A stretch of 64,000 nt of DNA, from the NCBI RefSeq assembly GCF_902779965.1, contig NZ_CACZDK010000004.1, positions 124,001 through 188,000 on the forward strand, read 5' to 3'. The position numbers and the translations under genes are program-made. This DNA comes from Fibrobacter succinogenes (GTDB taxonomy: Bacteria > Fibrobacterota > Fibrobacteria > Fibrobacterales > Fibrobacteraceae). A model generated the notes under the pieces. The model was given only the letters and a program-made list of their open reading frames with translations, made no database searches and was not told where the DNA came from. This document shows positions 1-9,635 of the stretch, in pieces. Position 1 is the first letter of the stretch, and each line of letters starts with the position of its first letter.

Positions 1-2
1 AC

Positions 3-1853
3 TTCACGATCGAAGTGGAACGTTCTCTCCGCGTGTTGGACGGTGCTATCCTCGTCCTCACTGGCGTTGAAGGCGTTCAGTCCCAGTCTATTACTGTTGA
101 CCGTCAGATGAAGCGCTACCATGTACCGCGCGTCGTGTTCGTGAACAAGTGCGACCGCTCTGGTGCAAACCCGCTCCGCGTGGCTGTCATGCTCAAGGAA
201 AAGCTCAACCACAAGCCGTGCGTGATGCAGATTCCTATAGGTTTGGAATCCAATCTTAAGGGCGTGGTTGACCTTATCGAAATGAAGGCCTACTACTTCG
301 AAGGCGAAAACGGCGACGACATGATCGAAAAGGATATCCCGGAAGAACTCGTCGATCAGGCTAATGAATACCGTGAAAAGCTCGTTGACTGCTGCGCTGA
401 CTACAGCGACGAAGTCATGGAAAAGGCTATGGAAGGCCAGTATGGCGTTGACCAGATCGACAAGGCCCTCCTCAAGAAGGTTATCCGCGAAGCTACCATC
501 CGTCTCGACATCACTCCGGTGTTCATGGGCTCCGCTCACAAGAACGTTGGTGTCCAGAAGCTCCTCGACGGTGTCATCGACTACCTCCCGTGCCCGACCG
601 ACGTTGAAAACAAGGCTCTCGACCTCGACAACAACGAAGCAGAAGTTATCCTCAAGTCCGAAGACAACGCACCGCTCGTTTGCTACGCATTCAAGCTCGT
701 GAACGATCGCTATGGCCAGCTCACCTACGTCCGCGTTTACCAGGGTACCCTTAAGAAGGGCGACATGATCACCAACATGGCAACCGGCAAGAAGGTTTCC
801 GTTGGCCGTCTCGTTCGTATGCACGCTGACGAAATGGTGGACATCACCGAAGCTGGTGCAGGCGACATCGTTGCTCTGTTCGGTATCGACTGCGCATCCG
901 GTACGACATTCACGGATGGCAAGAACCACTACAACATGACTTCTATGCACGTTCCTAACCCGGTTATCGAACTTGTTATTGAAGCCAAGAACCGTGACGA
1001 CCTCGACAACATGTCCAAGGCCCTCAACCGCTTCACGAAGGAAGACCCGACGTTCCAGGTCGAAGTTGACAAGGAATCTGGTCAGACCATCATCAAGGGT
1101 ATGGGCGAACTTCACCTTGACGTTTATATCGAACGTATGCGCCGTGAATACAAGTGCGACGTGACGACTGGTGCTCCGCAGGTGGCTTACCGCGAAACCA
1201 TCACCCGCCCGGCCAAGTTCGACTACACCCACAAGAAGCAGACTGGTGGTTCCGGTCAGTACGCTAAGGTCGTCGGTGAAATGCGTCCGATGGCTGTCGA
1301 AGGCGACCAGGAAAAGGTCTACAACTTCGTCAACTCCGTCGTCGGTGGCCGTATTCCGAAGGAATACATCCCGTCTTGCGACAAGGGTTTCCAGAGCTGC
1401 ATGGAAGCAGGTTCTTTGATCGGCTTCCCGGTTGTGGGTATCGAAATGGAAGTTCAGGATGGTGCATTCCACCCGGTCGACTCCTCTGATATGGCGTTCC
1501 AGGTTGCAGCCCGTATGGCCTTCCGCGAAGCTTTCGCCAAGGCTGGTGCTCAGATCCTCGAACCGATCATGAAGGTCGAAATCCAGACTCCGACCGAATT
1601 CCAGGGCGGCGTTGTGGGTAACGTGTCCCAGCGTCGTGGTGCTATCACTGGCACTAGCGAAGAACAGGGCATGACCACAATCGATGCTGAAGTTCCGCTT
1701 TCCGAAATGTTCGGTTATGCTACGGACCTCCGTTCCATGACCCAGGGTAAGGCAGAATTCACCATGGAATTCTGCAAGTACCTCCCGGTTCCGAAGAACA
1801 TCCAGGAAGAACTCATCAAGAAGTACGGCGACAAGGTCAAGGCTCGCGCTTAA
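3..1853 (+). CDS. fusA: Elongation factor G, EFG1-like, 5' end outside window
   Basis: Translation elongation GTPase that moves tRNA and mRNA through the ribosome. The frame is open to the window edge and begins just after the expected G3 (DTPGH) motif, so roughly the first 85 residues are missing. Visible are G4 (NKCD), G5 (GSAHK), domain II, the GMGELHLD segment of domain III, domain IV beginning near [12 protein letters not shown], and domain V. Wording such as [19 protein letters not shown] and THKKQ follows the mitochondrial EFG1 / spdEFG1 subfamily rather than E. coli FusA. That is recalled family knowledge, not an alignment. The codon use looks strongly biased, as in a highly expressed gene. 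A terminator follows. Confidence 0.97.
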   Translation, partial: FTIEVERSLRVLDGAILVLTGVEGVQSQSITVDRQMKRYHVPRVVFVNKCDRSGANPLRVAVMLKEKLNHKPCVMQIPIGLESNLKGVVDLIEMKAYYFEGENGDDMIEKDIPEELVDQANEYREKLVDCCADYSDEVMEKAMEGQYGVDQIDKALLKKVIREATIRLDITPVFMGSAHKNVGVQKLLDGVIDYLPCPTDVENKALDLDNNEAEVILKSEDNAPLVCYAFKLVNDRYGQLTYVRVYQGTLKKGDMITNMATGKKVSVGRLVRMHADEMVDITEAGAGDIVALFGIDCASGTTFTDGKNHYNMTSMHVPNPVIELVIEAKNRDDLDNMSKALNRFTKEDPTFQVEVDKESGQTIIKGMGELHLDVYIERMRREYKCDVTTGAPQVAYRETITRPAKFDYTHKKQTGGSGQYAKVVGEMRPMAVEGDQEKVYNFVNSVVGGRIPKEYIPSCDKGFQSCMEAGSLIGFPVVGIEMEVQDGAFHPVDSSDMAFQVAARMAFREAFAKAGAQILEPIMKVEIQTPTEFQGGVVGNVSQRRGAITGTSEEQGMTTIDAEVPLSEMFGYATDLRSMTQGKAEFTMEFCKYLPVPKNIQEELIKKYGDKVKARA

Positions 1854-1880
1854 TATTGACTAAAGTCTAAATACTTTAAA

Positions 1881-1912
1881 GCCCTCGGTTATAATACCGA
1901 GGGTTTCTTTTT
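1881..1912 (+). terminator. Rho-independent terminator of EF-G
   Basis: A CCCTCGG / CCGAGGG stem with an 8-base loop is followed by a T-rich tail about 30 bases after the EF-G stop codon. Confidence 0.85.
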
Positions 1913-1953
1913 GCTCACGAATTCTAAAAGCCAAGCCTTCTTGAAAAGCTTAC

Positions 1954-1989
1954 AAAAAAGGCCTGCAACTTTGGTTGCAGGCCTTTTTT
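1954..1989. terminator. Bidirectional terminator
   Basis: The arms GGCCTGCAAC and GTTGCAGGCC are flanked by A6 on the left and T6 on the right, so the structure can terminate on either strand. On the minus strand it would end a transcript coming from about 2170. Confidence 0.8.
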
Positions 1990-2172
1990 ATTGACCCAAA
2001 CACCCTAGCTGAGCCACATATCCTCATTTTTAACTCGTATAAAACTTCCCTTATAAAGGAAGAGTCCCACAAGGCGGGCTCACGGGACTCTCTTTATAAC
2101 GTAACACTAGTAAGTTCTACTCCGCGATTCGATTCGGCTTCCCGTCTCAGAACCAGAATTTACTTGTGCCAC
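1990..2172 (-). ncRNA. Candidate structured RNA in a gene-free gap
   Basis: The 488-base gap before the next gene has no convincing reading frame. On the minus strand a TATATT -10-like hexamer near 2177-2182 is followed by a stem closed by GTTCT/AGAAC (about 2114-2153). Then comes a long near-perfect hairpin, TTATAAAG plus GAGTCCC pairing with GGGACTC plus CTTTATAA (about 2051-2098), and finally the terminator at 1954-1989. The order promoter, stems, terminator suggests a small RNA of about 200 nt. I could not match it to 6S, tmRNA, SRP or RNase P RNA, and the -35 match is weak. Confidence 0.3.
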
Positions 2173-2341
2173 AAGAATAATATACCACACGAAATATTGG
2201 CATGGAAAAATTTTTCGCACAAAGCATACTCCAAAATGGAATGAAAAATTTACAAAGTTGCCCAAATTATTCAAAAAATTCACTTTTCTCAATCTGTGCT
2301 ATTTGCTACTTTAATTCATCGAGGTAAAGAAAAGGTGCTGT

Positions 2342-3043
2342 ATGACAAACAAGATTCTTCAATTTTTCGCAAAAAATACTTCAGCTAAATTGCTTACTCT
2401 ATTCGCAATTGGAATTGCAGCGAGTTTTGCGGCATGCGCTTGCGAAGACTGCGAGGATTCTTGCAGCGAAATCAACCATTTTCAAAAACCTCTCACAAAT
2501 TATGCAAAAACAGCCGATCTATTCAAGATTGGGAACAAAGTGCATTATGTTCATTCTGATGGATTTGAATTCGATTTGTCCGTAACCAAGGACACAATCT
2601 ACACCGAAAACAAGACTGATTTTTGCTCTGAAATAAGCATCGAAAATCGTGATATACAACTTAAATCAAACGAACAAGCCATAAGCTTAGACGTTCAATT
2701 CAACGGACGGATTGAATTCGTTAACGAAAACAATCAAGCCAGTTTCATCACACCGTTTTACATCAACTTCGAAAATACTAGTTTTTATGTAGACCTAGAC
2801 TCTTCTGGAGTGCCCGTAGAATCAGGCATCGAAGGACACATCACAATGCTAAATACGGTGACATTCAACGATGTTTCCTACGACAGTGTATTTGTCATCT
2901 TGGATTCACGCCACGTCAACGCCCGCAGCTACAACGAAGACTCTTCCGAATTAGGGGAACCAGCATACCTCTATTTTTCGAAATCAAAGGGCATCTTGAA
3001 AATAGAATCCCTTAATAGAAAAAGTATCACAATCAAGGAATAG
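2342..3043 (+). CDS. Hypothetical lipoprotein
   Basis: 233 residues of unknown function. The N-terminus has a basic start, a hydrophobic stretch and the lipobox-like FAAC ending at Cys32, followed by a Cys- and acid-rich segment (CACEDCEDSC). This predicts a lipoprotein exported and anchored by an N-terminal lipid. The rest looks like a soluble beta-rich domain without a motif I recognise. AAAGGTG lies a few bases before the ATG. The gene ends 2 bases from the convergent mazG stop, with no room for a separate terminator. Confidence 0.75.
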   Translation: MTNKILQFFAKNTSAKLLTLFAIGIAASFAACACEDCEDSCSEINHFQKPLTNYAKTADLFKIGNKVHYVHSDGFEFDLSVTKDTIYTENKTDFCSEISIENRDIQLKSNEQAISLDVQFNGRIEFVNENNQASFITPFYINFENTSFYVDLDSSGVPVESGIEGHITMLNTVTFNDVSYDSVFVILDSRHVNARSYNEDSSELGEPAYLYFSKSKGILKIESLNRKSITIKE

Positions 3044-3045
3044 CA

Positions 3046-3846
3046 TTAAACGCTTTTTGCCTTAGCTTCTTTCCAGAGCTTTTGCAGGCCTTCTAGCCCA
3101 ACATCCTTGATTTCTTGACCTTGTTCCTTAACACGGCGCTCCACTTCGCGGAAGCGCTTTTCGAATTTGTTGTTTGCACGTTGCAAGGCAATATTCGCAT
3201 TAAAACCGCAATGGCGCGCCACATTCACAAGGCTAAACATGATATCGCCAAATTCATCTTCCAGGCGATCTACATTATCTTTTTCAGGAGAAACATTTTC
3301 CATCTCGGCGCGAAATTCCGCAAATTCCTCTTGAGCCTTGTCGAATACGGGCCCCGGTTCGCCCCAGTCAAAACCGACTTTGGCCACACGACGGATAATA
3401 TCTTGGCTACGGGCAAGCGTTGGCATGCTTTTGCTAACTTTATCCATAATAGATTCACCGGCATGCTTTAAGTTGTTCTTTTCTTGTGCCTTGATGCGTT
3501 CCCAACGGCGGCTGACTTCGTTAGCATTATCAACTTGAGCATCACCAAAAACATGTGGATGCCTGCGCACCATCTTTTCGCAAAGTCCTTGAATCACATC
3601 GTCAATGGAAAAATCGCCTTGTTCCTTGCACACTTGCGAATGAAAAATCACTTGGAAAAGCACATCGCCAAGTTCCTCGCACATGTGCTCCTTGTCGCCC
3701 TCTTGTGCGGCATCGATAAACTCACAACTTTCTTCGACCAGATAAGGCAACAGCGAATGCGTATCTTGCTTGCGGTCCCACGGGCAACCGTTCTCCGAGC
3801 GGAGACGCGCCATAATATCAACCAAATCGTTAAACGAGTATTTCAT
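3046..3846 (-). CDS. mazG: Nucleoside triphosphate pyrophosphohydrolase MazG
   Basis: Hydrolyses NTPs and dNTPs to the monophosphate and pyrophosphate, cleaning the nucleotide pool. At 266 residues it matches the length of E. coli MazG (about 263). Both tandem MazG domains are present. The first has EESCE at 38-42 with EELGD at 57-61, and the second has EEFAE at 173-177 with DEFGD at 197-201. These are the ExxE...ExxD magnesium-binding sets. The opening segment with GCPWDRKQ is typical of the family. The gene stands alone on this strand and faces the lipoprotein gene. Confidence 0.95.
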   Translation of the reverse strand: MKYSFNDLVDIMARLRSENGCPWDRKQDTHSLLPYLVEESCEFIDAAQEGDKEHMCEELGDVLFQVIFHSQVCKEQGDFSIDDVIQGLCEKMVRRHPHVFGDAQVDNANEVSRRWERIKAQEKNNLKHAGESIMDKVSKSMPTLARSQDIIRRVAKVGFDWGEPGPVFDKAQEEFAEFRAEMENVSPEKDNVDRLEDEFGDIMFSLVNVARHCGFNANIALQRANNKFEKRFREVERRVKEQGQEIKDVGLEGLQKLWKEAKAKSV

Positions 3847-3994
3847 GCCTTAAAAGATAGAAAGTATAACGTGGCCCTTGTTTTTATTCAACAAAATCAG
3901 TAAATTACATATCGTTAATTTTATCGTTTCCTTTTATCGTTACGTTTATTCAACCCCACCCCACTTGTGCGTCGGGAATCTTTATTAAGAACTT

Positions 3995-4891
3995 ATGGAA
4001 ACGAATCTTTTAAACGAACCGTACCGCGAACTCGCCCCCGAAACATATCCCCTGCTATTAGGGCAATCCAAATACCGTCCCAAGCGTCTTTTTTGCAAAG
4101 GCGCCCTCCCCTCCGCGGATAAAATCGGAATCGCCATGGTCGGCACCCGCCGCCCGACAGCCTCTGCCGAAGAGCTTTGCAGGCGGCTTGTCGCATCGCT
4201 AAAAGGCACGAACGCGGTTGTGGTTTCTGGGCTTGCCCAAGGCATCGATAGCTTTTGCCACAAAGCCTCATTAGACGCCGGAATTCCGACGATAGCCGTT
4301 CTCGCGCAAGGGCTAGACGCCAAAATCGATGGAGAACGCGCAACTATTGCAGAACGCATTTTGCAAGCCGGAGGCGCGCTCCTAAGCGAATACGAAGGGG
4401 ACGCTCCCGCCTACAAAGGTTGCTTTGTAGCCCGCAACCGCATTATCAGTGGACTCAGCCAGGCAACGCTCGTAGTACAAAGTCGCAAAAAAGGGGGCGC
4501 CCTCATCACCGCACAATATTGCATTGACGAAGGCAAATTGCTCCTCGCCATCCCCGGGAACTTCGACTGCGACCTCTATAGCGGCACAAACGCACTCCTC
4601 GACAGCGGGCACGCAAAGCCCGTCTTCATTCCCGAAAATTTGCGGTCGGCAGCAGGCATTTCTCTCATCGAAGGAGCTAAAATCGAGCAGCTAACAACAT
4701 GCGGAGTCCAGCTTTCAAGCGGGGCGCAGAAGGTTTTCGACCGATTTAACGGGTTCCGCAAAACATTTTCAGAACTTCAAGAAGATTTTGGCTTTAAGGC
4801 ACCGGAACTTTTAGCTATATTGACGGAGCTAGAAATATCTGGTCTGGTCACATCAAAGGACAACTTCCAATTCTATTTTAACGGAGCATAA
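3995..4891 (+). CDS. dprA: DNA-processing protein DprA/Smf
   Basis: Binds incoming single-stranded DNA and loads RecA during transformation. The Rossmann-like fold shows VGTRRPT (49-55), SGLAQGID (78-85), ARNRIISG, KKGGALITA and the PGN...SGTNALLDSGA-type segment. The C-terminal 70 residues resemble the winged-helix domain of the family. At 298 residues it is shorter than many DprA proteins (about 360) and seems to lack most of the N-terminal SAM-like domain. An array of TTTTATCGTT words (about 3908-3945) lies just upstream. Its stop is followed after 4 bases by the ftsB-like gene, so the two are probably co-transcribed. Confidence 0.93.
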   Translation: METNLLNEPYRELAPETYPLLLGQSKYRPKRLFCKGALPSADKIGIAMVGTRRPTASAEELCRRLVASLKGTNAVVVSGLAQGIDSFCHKASLDAGIPTIAVLAQGLDAKIDGERATIAERILQAGGALLSEYEGDAPAYKGCFVARNRIISGLSQATLVVQSRKKGGALITAQYCIDEGKLLLAIPGNFDCDLYSGTNALLDSGHAKPVFIPENLRSAAGISLIEGAKIEQLTTCGVQLSSGAQKVFDRFNGFRKTFSELQEDFGFKAPELLAILTELEISGLVTSKDNFQFYFNGA

Positions 4892-4895
4892 TTAG

Positions 4896-5174
4896 TTGCA
4901 CATTCGGCTTATTATTGGAATTGCCACCTCGATTACGTTCGCGTTCCTGGTGTTCCATTTGCTGTTCGGCAAGAACAGCATCCCGGAGCAACGTCGAATA
5001 GCGAGGGAAATCAAGCTCTACCAGATGCAGATTGACTCGCTCGGCAAAGTTATCGAAGAACGCGACGAGCTCATCCAAAAGCTAAAGACCGACTCCCTCT
5101 ACAAAGAAGAAATTCTGCGCACCCGCTACGGCATGAGCCGCGAAAACGAAAAAGTATTTCAGCTGGTGAAATAG
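4896..5174 (+). CDS. Septum formation initiator, FtsB/DivIC-like
   Basis: A 92-residue bitopic membrane protein with one N-terminal transmembrane helix (about residues 4-24), a coiled coil rich in E, K, L and R (about 31-70), and a C-terminal RYGMSRENEKVFQL segment. That segment corresponds to the AREKLGxxxPGE motif of FtsB/DivIC. These proteins join FtsL and FtsQ in the divisome. The start codon appears to be TTG at 4896, and no better ATG is in frame. It lies directly behind dprA. Confidence 0.82.
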   Translation: MHIRLIIGIATSITFAFLVFHLLFGKNSIPEQRRIAREIKLYQMQIDSLGKVIEERDELIQKLKTDSLYKEEILRTRYGMSRENEKVFQLVK

Positions 5175-5309
5175 ACGAAAGACGAGAGACGAAAGACGAA
5201 AGAAGGATAATCGCAGCGAAGCCGCTCCAATATAAAAGCGCGAAGCGCCATTATAAATCTTTCGTCTCTAGTCTGTAGCCCGCCACAGCGGGCGTTCTTT
5301 CGTCTAAAA
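5175..5309. repeat. Inverted array of GACGAAA-type words
   Basis: After the ftsB-like stop come about four tandem variants of GACGAAAGA, then a short GC hairpin region (AGCGCGAAGCGCC), then inverted copies (TCTTTCGTC, TTCTTTCGTCT). The unit is about 135 bp and non-coding. Compare the arrays at 24340-24490 and 51851-51930. Confidence 0.75.
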
Positions 5310-8300
5310 CTAAGCCATTTTACTTGCGTCACTGCGGACGGATTCGACTTTTCCGGCAAAGAAGCTATAGGCGGCAGGCACAATAAAGAGCGTCATAAAC
5401 GTTGCAAACGTAAGACCGCCTACAATAGCAACACCCATTGCAATGCGGCTCGGGGTGCCGGTCATGATGAGCGGCACCGCGCCCAATACCGTCGAAAGGC
5501 TCGTCATGAGAATTGGGCGGAAGCGGCGTTCCGCCGCCATCCGAGCCGCCTCAAGCTTGCTGCATCCGGTATTTTCGGCAATCTGGTTAGCAAATTCCAC
5601 AATCAAAATGCCGTTCTTCGTCACAAGAGCAATCAACAAAATCAAAGCAATTTCGCTAAAGATATTAAGCGTCTGGCCTGTAACAAACAAGCTCACCAAC
5701 GCCCCCGAGAGAGCAAGCGGCACCGTAAAGAAAATCACGAACGGCGCACGGAAACTTTCGAACTGCCCGGCAAGCACCAAGAACACTAGCGCCAAAGCAA
5801 GCAAGAACACCACATACAAGCCCGAAGAGCTTTCTTCAAATTCCTTGGACGAACCGCTCAAGGTCGTACTCACGCTCGGGTAATCCTTCAACAACTTCTT
5901 TGCGATAGCGCGCATTTCTTCCACACCATCGCCAATCGTCTTGCCGGGTACAAGCCCAGCCTGGATTGTCGCCGCACTAAAGCGGTTGTAACGCGGGAGC
6001 GACGGCGATGCCGACTGTTCCTTATACGTGATGAAGTTATCCAAGCTCACCAACTCGCCCTTACCGTTCTTGACCGTAAGCATTGAGAAGTTTTCAGGCG
6101 TATCGCGGTACTGGTAACCGACAGCGCCAATGATATCATACTGGCGGCCGTCCTTGTAGTAATCGCCATACGTCTGATCGCTTATCGCAAGCTGAACCGC
6201 CTGTGCAATATCATTCACCGAAACGCCTTCTTCGTTCGCCTTGTCACGCAAAATCTCGATGTGGAGTTCCGGCTTCGTGAAACGCAAATTGCTGTTCACC
6301 ACGCTAAACACAGGGCTCTTGCTTGCCGCTTCTTCGAATTTCGGAACAAGATCGCGCAACACTTCGATATTCGGAGCCTGCAACACAAACTGCACCGGAA
6401 GGCCACCACGTTGCGTACTGATACTCTGCGGTTCAAACACCATCACGCGCAAATCCGGATATTCATTACCAAGCACCTGGATCGCTCTTGCGATTTCACT
6501 TTGCGGACGACGAGCTTTCTTATCGTCATTCAGGAACAAACGCATTCTCGAGTTGCCTGCATTCCAAGCACCTGCCTGAAATTCCGTATATTCATTGGAA
6601 TCGAGAATCGAAGTCACTTCATCGACAAACTCGTCAGCCATGCGCTTTGTACGCGAGAGGTTCACGCCTTCGGGCATGCTCATGTTCACCATCACAGCGT
6701 TAGAGTCTTCAGTCGGCGCCATTTCGCTACTCATGTTATTGAAGCAGAAATACGCTGCCACAAACAGAGCCGCCACAATCGGGAACAACAGAAAACGCAA
6801 CCGAAGGAATCCACCCAGCAAGCGGGAATAAAGTCCGTTGAAGCCTTCAAAGAACGGTTCTGTAATGCGGAAAAACCATCCCTGTTTCTGGCGTTTCAAA
6901 AATTTCGAACAAAGCATCGGCGAAAGCGTAAGAGCGCACAAAGTCGAAAGGAACACCGTTCCAATCATCACCGCCACGAATTCGCGGAACAAAAGCCCCG
7001 TCGTGCCCCCCAACGCAAGTACAGGCACAAACACGGTCATAAGCACAATCGAAGTCGCAATCACAGCAAAGAAGATCTCATTAGTTCCAGCCACAGCAGC
7101 CTGTTTTGGCGTCATGCCGTTTTCAATCTTGTGGTAAATGTTTTCCACAATCACAATAGCATCGTCCACCACAAGCCCAATAGCAAGTACCATCGCCAAA
7201 AGCGTAAGCACATTGATACTGAACCCACAGAGATAAAGCACAAAGAAACTACCAATCACAGATACAGGCACCACAACCATCGGGATAAACGTTGTACGGC
7301 CTTCGCGGAGGAATGCAAAGATAATTGCAATCACGAGCACAAACGCAATAAAGATGGTCTCCACCACTTCCTTGATAGAAGCGCGGATGTTAATCGATGT
7401 ATCGCGACCGTAAAGCAATTCTACGCCTTCCGGGATTTCACGACGGATATCTTCGACACGCTTGTAAAACTCGTTTGCAATTTCCACATGGTTACTGCCC
7501 GGCTGCGCCATAAGCGCAAGCGTAATAGAATTCTTGCCGTTACGTCTAAAACCTGTACGCGTATCTTTCGGTTCGTAATGGATGTCCGCCACATCCGAAA
7601 TGCGGATAACATTTCCATCGGCAGCTGTCTTAACAGCAATATTGCCAAAAGACTTCGGATCGAGAATTCGGCCAAGCGTTCTAATCGAAAGAGTTGTTTC
7701 GCTACCTTCGATAGAACCAGACGGAAGTTCCAAGTTACCTTGTTTCAAAGCAGCTGCCATTTGCGCACCCGAAACACCAAGGGCCTGCATGCGAATCGGG
7801 TCTATCCAAAGACGCACCACCGGACGCTTTTCACCCCAAATAGCCACTTCAGAAACACCGTTAATCGTCTGCAAACGTTCCTTCACATGGTTATTCGCAA
7901 TTTCAGAAACGTCCATCGGATCAAGCTTGTCGCTCACCAAGCTCACCATCAAAATCGGATCGTTATCGCTATCGGACTTATAAACAGTCGGTTCATCAAC
8001 GTCATCGGGCAAGCGGCGGCGCACGCGGCTCACACGGTCACGGATTTCGTTCGCAGCCGCTTCCAGGTCCATGCCCGTTTCAAATTCAATACTGATGTAA
8101 GAGAAACCATCGCGGCTCGTCGAAGTCAGCGCCTTGATACCAGACGCACTGTTGATGGAGGCTTCCAAAATTTCGGTCACTTCGGCTTCCACGACAGCAG
8201 CGTTTGCACCGGGGTAAGAAGTACGCACCTGAATCAACGGATAGTCGACGTTCGGGTATTCACGAATACCAAGCGAAGTCAAACCAAAAAAGCCAAGCAA

Positions 8301-8366
8301 CAGGATGACTAGCGCCATCACTGTCATAAGCACTGGGCGGCGAACAGAGAGTTGGCTAACGCTCAT
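5310..8366 (-). CDS. RND efflux transporter permease (AcrB/HAE-1 type)
   Basis: 1018 residues, the length of AcrB-like pumps. A proton-driven inner-membrane trimer that exports drugs or other amphiphiles through a tripartite complex. Visible are the N-terminal helix (RRPVLMTVMALVILLLG), the porter-domain segment with SYPGA, the TM4 double Asp (GLVVDDAIVIVEN) used in proton relay, and the duplicated second half ending in TM helices with VTKNGILIVEFAN. It starts with ATG overlapping the adaptor stop codon by one base (TAATG), so translation is coupled. No outer-membrane TolC-like gene is adjacent, so the partner must be elsewhere. The substrate cannot be told from sequence. Confidence 0.96.
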   Translation of the reverse strand: MSVSQLSVRRPVLMTVMALVILLLGFFGLTSLGIREYPNVDYPLIQVRTSYPGANAAVVEAEVTEILEASINSASGIKALTSTSRDGFSYISIEFETGMDLEAAANEIRDRVSRVRRRLPDDVDEPTVYKSDSDNDPILMVSLVSDKLDPMDVSEIANNHVKERLQTINGVSEVAIWGEKRPVVRLWIDPIRMQALGVSGAQMAAALKQGNLELPSGSIEGSETTLSIRTLGRILDPKSFGNIAVKTAADGNVIRISDVADIHYEPKDTRTGFRRNGKNSITLALMAQPGSNHVEIANEFYKRVEDIRREIPEGVELLYGRDTSINIRASIKEVVETIFIAFVLVIAIIFAFLREGRTTFIPMVVVPVSVIGSFFVLYLCGFSINVLTLLAMVLAIGLVVDDAIVIVENIYHKIENGMTPKQAAVAGTNEIFFAVIATSIVLMTVFVPVLALGGTTGLLFREFVAVMIGTVFLSTLCALTLSPMLCSKFLKRQKQGWFFRITEPFFEGFNGLYSRLLGGFLRLRFLLFPIVAALFVAAYFCFNNMSSEMAPTEDSNAVMVNMSMPEGVNLSRTKRMADEFVDEVTSILDSNEYTEFQAGAWNAGNSRMRLFLNDDKKARRPQSEIARAIQVLGNEYPDLRVMVFEPQSISTQRGGLPVQFVLQAPNIEVLRDLVPKFEEAASKSPVFSVVNSNLRFTKPELHIEILRDKANEEGVSVNDIAQAVQLAISDQTYGDYYKDGRQYDIIGAVGYQYRDTPENFSMLTVKNGKGELVSLDNFITYKEQSASPSLPRYNRFSAATIQAGLVPGKTIGDGVEEMRAIAKKLLKDYPSVSTTLSGSSKEFEESSSGLYVVFLLALALVFLVLAGQFESFRAPFVIFFTVPLALSGALVSLFVTGQTLNIFSEIALILLIALVTKNGILIVEFANQIAENTGCSKLEAARMAAERRFRPILMTSLSTVLGAVPLIMTGTPSRIAMGVAIVGGLTFATFMTLFIVPAAYSFFAGKVESVRSDASKMA

Positions 8367-9457
8367 TACTCCACCTCGTAATTAATCGAGTGACGGAGTC
8401 CCTTAATCTTAACATCGGCTCCCGGACGAAGGCTCACAATACCAGAGACGATAACCGTATCACCAACATCAAGACCCGAAAGCACCTGCACAGACATCGG
8501 CGTGCGGAGCCCCGTCGTGATGTGCTTGATTTTAGCTTTGCCGCCTTGGCTCACGAACACGTAAGCACCTTCCCTGTCGAGAATCATCGCTTCGGACGGA
8601 ATGGTAAAGCTTTGCACGTTGCTAGCTTCCATCGCGACATTCACGCTCACAAAGCTACCTGCAATGAGTTCGCCCTTCGCATTATCGACATCGACCATCA
8701 CGCGGCGAGTGCGGCTGCTCTCGGAAATCACGGCATCAAGCGCAGACACAACGCCTTGCTTTTCGACATTACGCTCGGCATCCTTAAGCGAAATCTTGTC
8801 GCCCACCTTAATCACAGAAGCGTAACGCTGCGGGAGAGCAAACTTAGCCTTGAGGCGATCGACTTCACTGAGTTCAGCAATCGGCGTTCCGGAATTGAGC
8901 CAAGCGCCCACGGACACATCGACAAATCCAAGTTTGCCGCTAAACGGAGCACGCACTTCGGTCTTTGCGAGTTGAGCACGAATCAGTTCCACACTTGCCT
9001 GCGCCGATTTGAGCGAAGCCTCGGCAGATTCCAAGTCCTGCTTTGTGGCACCATTCTTTTCAAAAAGACCGCGAACACGTTGTTCTTTTTGCTCTGCAAG
9101 CATCCTGTTCGATTCAGCTTGCTTGAGCTGCGCACGGAGTTCTGAATCATCAATCTTTGCAAGGAGCACGCCCTTCTTGACTACAGCACCATCCTTTGCA
9201 GTAAGGCTAACCAAGCGACCAGACATCGCCGCCGAGAGCGATACGCTGTTCCTCGGCACGAGAGTTGCCATTGTCTGAAAATTTTTGCCTTGCGAAGAAA
9301 GCTCTGCCACATAACCTTCGACATTGAGCATTCGCTGGGCGCCAGCTTTTTTACCGCCATTACCTTTGCCGCCAGGAGCACCCTTGGCGGAATCGTCTTT
9401 ACTACCACAAGCAACAAGAAGGAGAGAAGATAAGGCTATTAGAAGAAGGTGTTTCAT
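8366..9457 (-). CDS. RND efflux periplasmic adaptor lipoprotein (MFP/HlyD family)
   Basis: 363 residues from the ATG at 9457; an upstream TTG is also in frame but less likely. The signal ends in the lipobox VACG with Cys17. A Gly/Lys-rich linker follows, then the biotinyl-lipoyl-like halves (around AKDGAVVKKGVLLAKIDD and VRAPFSGKLGFVDV), with a helical hairpin rich in Q, E, K and A between them, and the beta-barrel and membrane-proximal domains. It bridges the permease and an outer-membrane channel. It is the first gene of a two-gene operon with the permease. Confidence 0.95.
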   Translation of the reverse strand: MKHLLLIALSSLLLVACGSKDDSAKGAPGGKGNGGKKAGAQRMLNVEGYVAELSSQGKNFQTMATLVPRNSVSLSAAMSGRLVSLTAKDGAVVKKGVLLAKIDDSELRAQLKQAESNRMLAEQKEQRVRGLFEKNGATKQDLESAEASLKSAQASVELIRAQLAKTEVRAPFSGKLGFVDVSVGAWLNSGTPIAELSEVDRLKAKFALPQRYASVIKVGDKISLKDAERNVEKQGVVSALDAVISESSRTRRVMVDVDNAKGELIAGSFVSVNVAMEASNVQSFTIPSEAMILDREGAYVFVSQGGKAKIKHITTGLRTPMSVQVLSGLDVGDTVIVSGIVSLRPGADVKIKGLRHSINYEVE

Positions 9458-9463
9458 AATCAA

Positions 9464-9635
9464 TTAGCGGCTGCGCCGCAGTTAGTAGAACTTAGTTGGC
9501 AGAACTTAGAATTCGTTATTTAGATGATTAGCGCTGTAAAAGAGTTGCATAAAAAAGGAGATTCCCGCTCGCCGGCAGGAATGACTAGCTCAGAACCTCA
9601 TACCCCAAAGCGACCATCGGGAGCGACCCCATACC
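9464..9635. repeat. Intergenic repeat fragments
   Basis: No gene seen. Contains a GCGGCTGCGCCGC hairpin, AGTAGAACTTAG / CAGAACTTAG word repeats, a GGAGATTCCCGC...GGAATGAC element, and the pair ACCTCATACCCCAAAG ... GACCCCATACC, which recurs at 58090-58122. Confidence 0.6.

Noticed and set aside
2110-2160. A tRNA
   Set aside because: The stem GTTCT/AGAAC and the CGATTCGATTCGG run first looked tRNA-like, but no cloverleaf with a 7-bp acceptor stem and T-loop can be drawn.
1975-2244. An 89-codon frame in the gap after EF-G
   Set aside because: It starts inside a terminator, runs through strong hairpins, and lacks a ribosome site and protein-like composition. A structured RNA is the better reading.
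6261-8312. A 683-codon open frame opposite the RND permease
   Set aside because: It is the mirror of the strongly coded permease gene. Its product is His/Arg-rich without any family feature, an effect of codon bias on the complementary strand.
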